A stretch of DNA of 64,000 bases from Micromonospora_G sp040676775 (lineage in GTDB: Bacteria; Actinomycetota; Actinomycetes; Mycobacteriales; Micromonosporaceae). Each line of letters starts with the position of its first letter. Within the stretch, counting starts at the first letter, position 1. The position numbers and the translations under genes were made by a program. Below are positions 56,880-64,000 of this stretch, in pieces. Location of the stretch: positions 1 to 64,000 of the forward strand of contig NZ_JBFAPP010000024.1 in NCBI RefSeq assembly GCF_040676775.1. Direction: 5' to 3'. The notes under the pieces are model-generated. The model did not search any database. It saw nothing but the letters and a program-made list of their open reading frames with translations, and was not told the origin of the DNA.

Positions 56880-57875
56880 TCACAGTGTCGCGATCTCCAC
56901 CAGACCGGCCGGGGAGATCCGCGGCGTCTGCGGCGGTCCGGGCTGGTCCGGGTCGGCGATCCCCAGGCGGAGGACCAGGTACGGGTGGCCGAGGCCGGAC
57001 AGCAGCCGGCGCAGGATCTGCCGGGTGCCGGCGACCTCGATCGCCGCGCTCAGCGGCAGCACCGAGACGCCGAGCGCCTCCGCGGTCAGCCAGGCCGCCG
57101 AGAGCGCCTCGCCGGCCCGCAACCAACCCGCCGGCTCGTCGTCGTCGCCGTACAGCAGCAGGTAGGTCGCCGCCCGGTCGTGGCCGGACCCGACCACGAG
57201 CGTCCCGGCCCGGCCGAAGTCGCGGTCCGGCACCGTCGTCTGCGGCGCCCGCGCCGGCAGTACGCCGACCGGCAGGCCGACACCGCCCCGTTCCGAGCGA
57301 CCGGTCCAGTACGCCAGCTCGGCGCGGATGGCGGGATCCGCGGACTCGACGGCGACCGCGACATCCGCCGCCGCGGCGAGGTCGATCACCTGTTCACGGG
57401 TGAGCACCTGCAGGCGGGCCCGACCGGTAACCGCTTCCTGGATGGCGGCCACGGCCTGGGCGGGCACCGGCTGGTCGCTGACCGGCCGGCGGTCGGTACG
57501 GCGGGTCGACGAGGCGTCGAACAGCTGCTTCGCCGTGGGCGTCACCGGCGTCCGGGCGCCTGCCGTCAGCGTGGCCAACAGGTCCGGTCGGTCCGGGTCG
57601 GCCGTCCGGTCCACCTCGGCGGTCCAGCCCTGCGCCCGCAGCGCCACCAGCGCGTGGTGCAGTGCCGCACCGCAGCTGATCGCCAACAGTCGCCCCTGCG
57701 GGTCGACGGCGGGCAGTTGACGGCCACGCTCGGCGAACAGTTCCAACCGGTCCGGGTGGGCCGACCAGCGCCAGGGCTGGGTGTTGTGCAGCGAGGGTGC
57801 GTACCCCGCGGCGACCGCCGCCCGGGCGAGTACTGCCGCGGGCGCACGGTCCGGTACCGAAGCCGGGTCGACCAT
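56880..57875 (-). CDS. Acg-like nitroreductase family protein (copy 2)
   Basis: 331 residues with the same family marks as the gene at 53141: YAPSLHNTQPWRW near the N terminus, LFDASSTRRTDRRPV and ALGVSVLPLSAAIEV. The two are related but clearly diverged. It lies downstream of the doxX-like gene on the same strand with a strong hairpin in between, and 67 bp before the start of devS. A role in flavin handling during hypoxia is likely from family and context. Confidence 0.85.
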   Translation of the reverse strand: MVDPASVPDRAPAAVLARAAVAAGYAPSLHNTQPWRWSAHPDRLELFAERGRQLPAVDPQGRLLAISCGAALHHALVALRAQGWTAEVDRTADPDRPDLLATLTAGARTPVTPTAKQLFDASSTRRTDRRPVSDQPVPAQAVAAIQEAVTGRARLQVLTREQVIDLAAAADVAVAVESADPAIRAELAYWTGRSERGGVGLPVGVLPARAPQTTVPDRDFGRAGTLVVGSGHDRAATYLLLYGDDDEPAGWLRAGEALSAAWLTAEALGVSVLPLSAAIEVAGTRQILRRLLSGLGHPYLVLRLGIADPDQPGPPQTPRISPAGLVEIATL

Positions 57876-57921
57876 AGCGATTCTCCTGTCGTCACATGTC
57901 CGTGTCGGATGTCCGTTGGTG

Positions 57922-57950
57922 GCCCGGCCCGCCGGGTCGGCGGGCCGGGC
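57922..57950 (-). terminator. Terminator-like hairpin between doxX-like and acg-like genes
   Basis: Perfect 12-bp stem GCCCGGCCCGCC / GGCGGGCCGGGC with a 5-nt loop, in the 84-bp gap after the doxX-like stop. Without a T-run it may only partly stop transcription into the acg-like gene. Confidence 0.65.
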
Positions 57951-57959
57951 GTGCGGTGG

Positions 57960-58523
57960 CTACCTGAGCCAGGGCAGCCGCCGCACGATCGGTAGCCGGG
58001 CCCAGACCCGACCGAGTCCGGCGGTGTCGCCGGCGGCGGTCAGCGCGAGGCCGGCCAGGACGGCGGCGTTGATGAGGTGGTCGTCCATGAAGATGTTGTT
58101 CTCCGGCGGCAGGACGACGCTCCACATCATCACGAAGAGCAGGCCACCGGCGACCGCTGCGACGCGCAGGCCGATGCCGAGCAGCAGCGCGACCGCGATG
58201 GCGGCGAGACCGATCATGAACAACCAGTCGGCCCATCCACTGCCGGCGATCGAGTTGTAGAAGCCCTTGAACGGCCCGGCCGCGCCGAAGTTCAGGAAGC
58301 CCTCGGTCGGGCTGCCGCCGTTGATCCAGGCCGACTTCGACTCGGTCTCGTGGCCGAGCCCGAAGGTCTTGTCGAGGAAGGCCCAGAGGAAGGTCCAGCC
58401 CAGGGCGATCCGGACGCCGGCCCAGACGTAGCGGGCCGCCCGCTGTCCCACGTTCTCCGCGCGCTGCTCGGTCGGGATCGCAGTGGTTGCGGGCCCGGTG
58501 TGCCGCTCGGCCATCGCGGTCAT
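57960..58523 (-). CDS. DoxX family membrane protein
   Basis: From the ATG at 58523 (AGAAGGGA upstream) the protein has 187 residues with four membrane helices of the DoxX/TQO-like group. Marks are RIALGWTFLWAFLDKTFGLG near residues 35-55, the loop NGGSPTEGFL, WADWLFMIGLAAIAVALLLGIG and the C-terminal LINAAVLAGLAL. DoxX-type proteins belong to thiosulfate:quinone oxidoreductase or to redox-stress membrane complexes. The DosR-type box about 105 bp upstream suggests induction in hypoxia. Confidence 0.85.
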   Translation of the reverse strand: MTAMAERHTGPATTAIPTEQRAENVGQRAARYVWAGVRIALGWTFLWAFLDKTFGLGHETESKSAWINGGSPTEGFLNFGAAGPFKGFYNSIAGSGWADWLFMIGLAAIAVALLLGIGLRVAAVAGGLLFVMMWSVVLPPENNIFMDDHLINAAVLAGLALTAAGDTAGLGRVWARLPIVRRLPWLR

Positions 58524-58625
58524 TGTCGCCACGTCCCTTCTCGGTATCCCGCCAGGCGCTCTGGCTACCTCCATTCGACGCCAACCAGCGGGCCGAAATC
58601 AGGGGCCGTGGTCCTGTTCCGGGAC

Positions 58626-58640
58626 GGGACCTTCGGCCCC
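58626..58640. promoter_or_regulatory. DosR/DevR-type box upstream of doxX-like gene
   Basis: GGGACCTTCGGCCCC, identical to the box before devR at 14 of 15 bases. It lies 103 bp upstream of the doxX-like start and in the gap after the ABC exporter gene. Confidence 0.65.
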
Positions 58641-58707
58641 TCCTGACGGGACTCCTGAACGGGTTCTGTGGCGGGCCACCCGTGCGGCGGGGGGCGCGTA
58701 CGGCGGG

Positions 58708-60459
58708 TCAGCGCTGTTGTGACCAGGCTTGCCAGAGCATGGCGTAGTGGCCGGACTCGCGGGCGATCAGTTCCTCGTGGGTGCCGGAGTCGAGCACCCG
58801 ACCGGCCTCCAGCACCACGATCCGGTCCGCGGTGACCGCCTGGGTCAGGCGGTGGGCGACCACCAGTGCCGTACGGCCCCGCAGCGCCCGTTCGGCCGCC
58901 CGTTCCAGCACCCGTGCCCCGGCGCTGCCGGCGTCGGCGGTGGCCTCGTCGAGGATCACCACCCGTGGGTCGGCCAGGATCACCCGGGCCAGCGCCAACT
59001 GCTGCGCCTGCGTCACCGAGAGCTGGTGTCCGCCGTCGCCGACGACCGTGTCCAGGCCGTCGGGCAGCGCCAGTGCCCAGTCCAGTGCCTCGACCTCGGC
59101 CAGCGCGGTACGCAGCTGCTCGTCGGTGGCGTCCGGCCGGGCCAGCCGCAGGTCGTCCGCGAGAGGCCCGGCGAACACGTGCACCTCCTGGGTGACCACC
59201 GCGACCGTCCGGCGCCGCTGCTCCGGCGGTAACTCGCCGAGATCCACCCCGCCGAGCATGATCGTGCCCGCTGTCGGCCGGTGTACGCCCGCGACGAGCT
59301 GGGCCAGCGTGGTCTTGCCCGCGCCGCTCGCCCCGACGAGCGCCACCCGCTGCCCCGGCGCGATGTCGAGGGTGACCCCCGACAGCACCCGCTGTCCGGG
59401 CAGGTAGGCGTACTCGACGTCGACCGCCTTCACCGAGGTGTCCACCGGCGTGGGGTGGTCCGGTGCCGTCGCCGGGGTGTCGAGCTGGGTCACGCCCACC
59501 AGCCGGGCCAGGCTCGCCGTCGCCACCTGGGCGTCGTCCACCAGTCGCAGCGCCGAGTTGATCGGGCCGAAGAGGTTGTGGAAGTAGAGCGTCGCGGCGG
59601 CGGTGGTGCCGATGGTGACCGCACCGGCGTCGGTGAGCACGAAACCGACCACGAGTACGGCGGAGAGCCCCACGAACTCGGCCAGGTTGAGCCGGCCGTA
59701 GAACCGCGTGATCAGGCGTACGGCGCGCAGCGCCAGGTCGACCGCACCACGCGAGCGGTCGGTCACCTGCGCCAGGTGGCGCTCGTCGAGCCGCAGTGCC
59801 CGTACGGTCGGCGCGCCGCCGATGCTCTCCAGCAACTGCTGCTGCTGGGCGCCGACGGCCACCCGGTGCGCGGCGTACAGGGCCGGGCTGCGGCGCAGGT
59901 ACCAGCGGACGGTGTGCCACTGGATCGGGACGGCCAGCAGGGCGGCCAGCAGGAAGCGGTAGTCGAGCACGGCGAGGCCGACCAGGGTCAGCCCGATGAC
60001 CAGCACCGAGCGGGCCAGTTCGGGCAGTGCACCGCGTACCGCCTCGGCGATGGCGGTGACGTCGTTGGTGACCCGCGAAGTGAGGTCGCCGGAGCCGGCC
60101 TGCTCCAGCCGCCCCAATGGCAGGTGCAGTGCCCGGTCGACGAACTGTTCCCGCAGGTCGGCGAGCATTCCCTCGCCCAGGCGGGCGATCATGCCGATGC
60201 CGATCGCGGTGGCCACCGCCTGGGTGAGCGCGATGGCGATCAGCAGCACCGCCGGTACGGTGAGCGCGCCGACCGTCCCGCCGTCGGTGACCAGGTCGAC
60301 GATGTGTCCCAGCAGCGGCGGGGTGAGCAGCCCGATCGCGGTGCCGGCCGCGAGTACGCCGAGCGACCCCACGGCCAGTGCCCGCCGTCCGCGCAGCAGG
60401 TGCCGTACCGCCGCGGTGGTCTGGGCCGGGCTGGCGATGGGTAGCACGTGCGGGGTCAC
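58708..60459 (-). CDS. ABC half-exporter with intact Walker motifs but degenerate signature
   Basis: 583 residues: a six-helix exporter membrane domain (about 25-320) and a nucleotide-binding domain. Walker A GASGAGKT (376-383) and Walker B VVILDE (500-505) are intact, but the signature LSGGQ is replaced by LSVTQ (480-484). It is paired with the half-exporter at 60549, whose defects are the opposite, so the two should form a heterodimer with one working ATP site. It lies at the end of a leftward operon with siderophore-type import genes and could move a siderophore, in the style of IrtAB or YbtPQ. The substrate and direction are inferred. Confidence 0.9.
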   Translation of the reverse strand: MTPHVLPIASPAQTTAAVRHLLRGRRALAVGSLGVLAAGTAIGLLTPPLLGHIVDLVTDGGTVGALTVPAVLLIAIALTQAVATAIGIGMIARLGEGMLADLREQFVDRALHLPLGRLEQAGSGDLTSRVTNDVTAIAEAVRGALPELARSVLVIGLTLVGLAVLDYRFLLAALLAVPIQWHTVRWYLRRSPALYAAHRVAVGAQQQQLLESIGGAPTVRALRLDERHLAQVTDRSRGAVDLALRAVRLITRFYGRLNLAEFVGLSAVLVVGFVLTDAGAVTIGTTAAATLYFHNLFGPINSALRLVDDAQVATASLARLVGVTQLDTPATAPDHPTPVDTSVKAVDVEYAYLPGQRVLSGVTLDIAPGQRVALVGASGAGKTTLAQLVAGVHRPTAGTIMLGGVDLGELPPEQRRRTVAVVTQEVHVFAGPLADDLRLARPDATDEQLRTALAEVEALDWALALPDGLDTVVGDGGHQLSVTQAQQLALARVILADPRVVILDEATADAGSAGARVLERAAERALRGRTALVVAHRLTQAVTADRIVVLEAGRVLDSGTHEELIARESGHYAMLWQAWSQQR

Positions 60460-60548
60460 TGGTCTCCCTTGTCAGGCGTTCGACGTCGATCGGCTGTTTC
60501 GCGCCGGCCGGGCGGCGGTTGGCGTCCTAGCGGCACCGGTCGGCGGTT

Positions 60549-62291
60549 TCAGGCGAGGACCGTCGTGCGGTAGCGCTCGTGGTCGCGTACCAGGTCGGTG
60601 TGTTGCCCGACGACCGGTTGCCGGTCACCGTCGAGCAGCACCACCCGGTCGGTGACGGCGAGCAGGGCGGGGCTGCCGGTGACCAGGATCGTCGTCCGTC
60701 CGGCGCGCAGTTGCCGCAGTCGTACGGCGATCCGGGCCTCGGTCGCGGCGTCCACGGCGGTGGTGGGCTCGTGTACGACGAGCACCGCCGCCCCGGCTTG
60801 CAGCGCCCGGGCCAGGGCGACCCGCTGACGTTGCCCGCCGGAGAGCGACCGGCCGCGTTCACCGACCATGGTGTGCATCCCGTCCGGCAGTACATCGGCG
60901 ACCTGGTCGACCGAGGTGGCGGCGAGCACCCGGTCGAGTGCGTCCGTCTCGCCGCCGGCCGCGGTGACGTTGTCCAGGACACTGCCCTCGAACAGCACCG
61001 CGTCGTGGGTGGCGGTGAGCATCGCCGCGCGGACCAGCGCCGGGTCCAGTTCGGTCAGCGCGATCCCGTCGAGGGTCACGGTGCCGCTTGCGGGGTCGGC
61101 CTCGCGGGCCAGGTACCGGACCAGCGCGGCGGCCGCCGCCGGGTCCGGGGCGACCACGCCGAGCATCTCTCCGGGCGCCACCCGGAGGTCGTCGATGTGC
61201 AGCGGACCGTCCGCGATCCCGTGCAGCCGCAGTTCGCCGCGCACCGGGGTGGCCGGGCCGGGGCCACCGGGCCGGACCGCCGGGGTGGCCGCGTGCACGG
61301 CGGCGATCCGGGCGGCCGACGCGCGTGCCTGCGCGAGTTCGGCGTTCACCCAGCTCACCAGGGCCAGCGGGTTGAGCAGGAACAGTGCGAGTCCGACCGC
61401 GGCGATCAGCTCACCGATGGTGATGTCGCCGCGGATCGCGAGCCGGGCGCCCCAGAGGGCGACCGCGGTGATGAAGACGCCGGTGACGGCGATCAGCGCG
61501 CCGTCGTGCCAGGCCTGTGCCTGCGCGGCCCGCAGGGTGGCGGCCAGCGACCGGCGGTTGATCAGACGGTAGCGGGCCCAGGCGGCCTGTTCGGCGCCGA
61601 TGCCCTTGAGGATCCGCAGGCCGGCGACCAGGTCGGCGGCGACCCCGGAGGCGTGCGCGGCGTTCTCCTGCTCGGCCGCGCTGCGCCGCTGGAGCAGACC
61701 GCCGAGCAGGTGCGCGACCCAGAGCACCGGCGGCGCACCGAGCAGGATCAGCACGCCCAGCGACACCGACATGCTCAGCAGGGCCACGGCGGTGGTGGCC
61801 AGCGCGGCCAACGCCGCCGCCCCGGCGGTCAGCGCCATGTTCACCGCGCCGACCCGGCTCGCGTCGCTGGTGGCGATGTTGACCAGCGCCCCGGAGAGGT
61901 GCCCGCGCTCCACCCCGCCGTACGGGGCGAGGACCCGCCCGGTCAGCTCGCGGCGGATCTCGTGCGCGGCCTGTTCGGCCGCCCGTTCACCGGCCCGAGC
62001 CGCGAACCGATAGCACGTCGACAGGGCCGCGAAGACCACCGCCAGTACGGCGAGCCACTGCACCAGTGCCGAGGTGGATCCGGTCGCCACCGCCCGGTCC
62101 ACGACCACGCCGATGATCACCGGCACCAGCGCCTCACCGGCCTGGTGACCGATCGCGAGCAGAGCGCCGAGGGTGACGTACCGGCCCTGCCCGGTGACCG
62201 CCCGGCGCAGGATCCGGCGTGCGGTCGGTCCCGCTGCCGGCTCGGCCGGGTTGGGCATGGCCGGCGCGGGCGCCTCGGTCACCCGGCTCAT
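60549..62291 (-). CDS. ABC half-exporter with degenerate Walker A/B but intact signature
   Basis: From the ATG at 62291 the protein has 580 residues with six membrane helices (about 35-310) and a nucleotide-binding domain. Where Walker A should be it reads APDPAAAA (381-388), with no Gly-Lys-Ser/Thr. Walker B ends in VVHE (catalytic region, H507 in place of Asp). The signature LSGGQRQR (483-490) is perfect. It can therefore hardly hydrolyse ATP itself but can complete the site of its partner at 58708. The ATG overlaps the stop of the FepC-like gene by 4 bp. Confidence 0.9.
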   Translation of the reverse strand: MSRVTEAPAPAMPNPAEPAAGPTARRILRRAVTGQGRYVTLGALLAIGHQAGEALVPVIIGVVVDRAVATGSTSALVQWLAVLAVVFAALSTCYRFAARAGERAAEQAAHEIRRELTGRVLAPYGGVERGHLSGALVNIATSDASRVGAVNMALTAGAAALAALATTAVALLSMSVSLGVLILLGAPPVLWVAHLLGGLLQRRSAAEQENAAHASGVAADLVAGLRILKGIGAEQAAWARYRLINRRSLAATLRAAQAQAWHDGALIAVTGVFITAVALWGARLAIRGDITIGELIAAVGLALFLLNPLALVSWVNAELAQARASAARIAAVHAATPAVRPGGPGPATPVRGELRLHGIADGPLHIDDLRVAPGEMLGVVAPDPAAAAALVRYLAREADPASGTVTLDGIALTELDPALVRAAMLTATHDAVLFEGSVLDNVTAAGGETDALDRVLAATSVDQVADVLPDGMHTMVGERGRSLSGGQRQRVALARALQAGAAVLVVHEPTTAVDAATEARIAVRLRQLRAGRTTILVTGSPALLAVTDRVVLLDGDRQPVVGQHTDLVRDHERYRTTVLA

Positions 62292-63151
62292 GCCACGGCC
62301 AGCGGAGTCGTGCCGGCCCGGTGGTGCCGACCGACCGGAATGATCATCGGGGTGCCGGTGACCGGGTCGACGGTGATCCGGCAGTCGAGGTCGAAGACCT
62401 GCTCGACCAGCTCCGTGGTGATCACCTCGGCGGGGGCACCCTGCGCGACGATCCGTCCCGCCTTCATCGCGATCAGGTGGTCGGCGTACCGGCTGGCCTG
62501 GTTGAGGTCGTGCAGCACCATCACGACGGTGCGGTGCTCCTGCCGGTTGAGGTCGACGACCAGGTCGAGTACGTCGATCTGGTGGGCCAGGTCGAGGAAC
62601 GTGGTCGGCTCGTCGAGCAGGAGTACCGGCGTGCCCTGCGCGATGGACATCGCGATCCAGGCCCGTTGCCGCTGGCCGCCGGAGAGTTCGTCGACCGGGC
62701 GGTGCGCGAGTTCGAGCATGTCGGTGGCGGTCAGCGCCTCGTGCACCGCCCGTTCGTCGGTCGTGGACCACTGCCGCCACCAGTTCTGGTGTGGCGCGCG
62801 CCCCCGGGTGACCAGGTCGATGACGGTGAGCCCGGCCGGTGCGACCGGTGACTGCGGCAGGATCCCGATCCGGCGGGCCACCTGCCGGGTCGGCATGGAC
62901 TGGATCGACCTGCCGTCCAGTTCGACCGCGCCGGCGCGCGGCGGGAGCAGCCGGGCGAGTGCCTGGAGCAGGGTCGACTTGCCGCAGGCGTTGGCGCCGA
63001 CGATCACCGTGATCCGCCCAGGCGGGATCGCGACCTCCAGGTCGTCGACCACGACCAGTTTGTCGTAGCCCAGACGCAGGCCGGTCGCGCGCAGGTCGGG
63101 GGGTTCGCCCGTGGTGTCGGACGTGGCTCGGCCGGGCGGTTCAGCGATCAC
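62288..63151 (-). CDS. Iron-siderophore ABC transporter, ATPase (FepC/FecE-like)
   Basis: 287 residues with Walker A GANACGKST, Q-loop LPQSPVAPAGLTV, signature LSGGQRQRAWIA, Walker B LLLDEPTTFLD and switch His in VLHDLNQA. LTVIDLVTRGRAPHQ and LDLAHQIDVLDLV mark the FepC/FecE siderophore group. With the FecCD permease at 63155 it imports ferric siderophores. The 3' end overlaps the half-exporter gene by 4 bp; it starts 3 bp after the permease stop. Confidence 0.93.
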   Translation of the reverse strand: MIAEPPGRATSDTTGEPPDLRATGLRLGYDKLVVVDDLEVAIPPGRITVIVGANACGKSTLLQALARLLPPRAGAVELDGRSIQSMPTRQVARRIGILPQSPVAPAGLTVIDLVTRGRAPHQNWWRQWSTTDERAVHEALTATDMLELAHRPVDELSGGQRQRAWIAMSIAQGTPVLLLDEPTTFLDLAHQIDVLDLVVDLNRQEHRTVVMVLHDLNQASRYADHLIAMKAGRIVAQGAPAEVITTELVEQVFDLDCRITVDPVTGTPMIIPVGRHHRAGTTPLAVA

Positions 63152-63154
63152 GGG

Positions 63155-64000
63155 TCATCCTCCGGAGCCGGTTCGGTTGGCGCGGGCGAGGAGCCAGAGC
63201 AGGACCGGGGCACCGAGCACACCGGTCACCACCCCGACGGGCAGGTGGTCGTCGGGCAGCACGTGCCGGGCGATCAGGTCACCGGTCAGCACGATCAGGG
63301 ACCCGGTCAGCGCGGAGACCAGCAGCGGCGGTGCGGCCACGGCGGCCAGCCGCTGCGCGATCTGCGGCGCGATCAGCGCGACGAACAGGATCGGGCCGGC
63401 GGCGGCGGTACCGAACGCGGCCAGGCCGACGGCGGTCACCAGCAGCGCCAACTGGGCGCGGGCGACGTGCGTACCGAGGCCGGTGGCGACCGCCTCGCCG
63501 AGTTGCAGCGTACGCAGCCAGCGGCTGAGCAGCAGGGTTGCGGGTACGAGCACCGCCAGCGCCAGCCCGATCGGGCGTACGTGTTGCCAGCCGCGTTCGT
63601 TGAGGCTGCCGACCAGCCAGCCGACGGCCTTCTGCGCTTCGAACGGCAACGCCTTGGCGATCAGGTAGTCGGTGGCGCTGGTGCACATCCAGGCGACCCC
63701 GATGCCGACCAGGACGATCCGGTAACCGGTCGCCCCGCGTCCCCACGCGAGCACGTACACCGCGAGGGCGGCGACGAGGGCGCCGAGCAGGCCGAGCGCC
63801 TGGGTGCCGAGCCCGGCGCCGAAGCCGAGCACGATGCCGGCGACCACCGCGGTCTGCGCGCCGGCGATCACCCCGATCATGTCGGGGCTGGCGAGCGGGT
63901 TGCGGGTCATGGTCTGGAACACCGCACCGGAGATGCCGAAGGCGGCTCCGACGAGCAGGCCGACCAGCACCCGGGGCAGGCGCAGCTCGTTGACCACGAG
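63155..64000 (-). CDS. Iron-siderophore ABC transporter permease (FecCD family), N-terminus cut off
   Basis: The frame is open to the right edge of the window, so the gene starts outside. The visible 281 or so residues are a FecCD/BtuC-type permease: LRLPRVLVGLLVGAAFGISGAVFQTMTRNPLASPDMIGVIAGAQ, then helices up to GPILFVALIAPQIAQRL and the C-terminal LPVGVVTGVLGAPVLLWLLAR. It builds the siderophore import channel with the FepC-like ATPase. It is probably the second permease (FepG-like) of an operon that continues to the right. Confidence 0.93.
   Translation of the reverse strand, partial: LVVNELRLPRVLVGLLVGAAFGISGAVFQTMTRNPLASPDMIGVIAGAQTAVVAGIVLGFGAGLGTQALGLLGALVAALAVYVLAWGRGATGYRIVLVGIGVAWMCTSATDYLIAKALPFEAQKAVGWLVGSLNERGWQHVRPIGLALAVLVPATLLLSRWLRTLQLGEAVATGLGTHVARAQLALLVTAVGLAAFGTAAAGPILFVALIAPQIAQRLAAVAAPPLLVSALTGSLIVLTGDLIARHVLPDDHLPVGVVTGVLGAPVLLWLLARANRTGSGG

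Noticed and set aside
1..64000. tRNA, rRNA, CRISPR arrays, insertion sequences, integrase or attachment sites
   Set aside because: I looked for tRNA T-loops, regularly spaced repeats, transposase-like frames and terminal inverted repeats and saw none that hold up; a covariance-model search would be needed to exclude small RNAs.

Overview
The window looks like the chromosome of a high-GC actinomycete, most likely a Micromonosporaceae member. The reasons are very high third-position GC, frequent GTG/TTG starts, 4-bp ATGA/GTGA gene overlaps, a DevR/DevS hypoxia pair with its boxes, and actinobacterial-style sulfur leader peptides. The genus is not decided. All assignments come from reading the sequence; no database search was run.

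1-6.1 kb: the end of a non-ribosomal peptide synthetase (NRPS) locus. A partial A-PCP module overlaps by 4 bp a single 1,853-residue protein with the order C-A-PCP-TE-MFS. Its thioesterase has Cys in place of the usual nucleophilic Ser, and an exporter is fused to the assembly line. An aldo/keto reductase (convergent) and a secreted M14 zinc carboxypeptidase with its own leader peptide follow.

10-37.6 kb: a large sulfur-acquisition island. It holds a GST-like reductase, GNAT acetyltransferase, polar amino-acid ABC transporter, peptide-type ABC transporter, seven luciferase-like FMN monooxygenases (including SsuD and two duplicated two-gene modules), an M20 deacylase, a flavin reductase, SsuABC, a cysteine-free Rrf2 regulator, a TauE/SafE exporter and a YeiH-type exporter with a tiny membrane partner. 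Eight copies of one 25-bp palindrome (about WATTCCTA-N9-TAGGAATW) sit in its promoter regions. Short Cys-containing leader peptides precede two of its operons, and a degenerate third is suspected. I infer a sulfur regulon with two layers: Rrf2 repression and translation-coupled attenuation.

37.7-45.3 kb: an MFS exporter behind a MerR-type operator with 19-bp spacing, a PaoABC-like molybdenum aldehyde oxidoreductase, a zinc-free bL36 gene too short for most gene callers, and an NhaA-DsbA fusion.

45.3-53.0 kb: a candidate signalling or conflict locus. A TPR-CHAT protease diverges from a small Cys-rich protein and a membrane protein. These are followed by a kinase / PP2C phosphatase / vWA triad of TerY-P type.

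53.1-58.6 kb: a DosR-like dormancy block with DevR, a GAF-GAF histidine kinase with the haem His at 149, two Acg-like nitroreductases, a DoxX protein and two GGGACCTTCGGCCCY boxes.

58.7-64 kb: a leftward siderophore-type transport operon with a FecCD permease (cut by the window edge), a FepC-like ATPase and two half-ABC exporters. Their nucleotide-binding motifs are degenerate in a complementary way.
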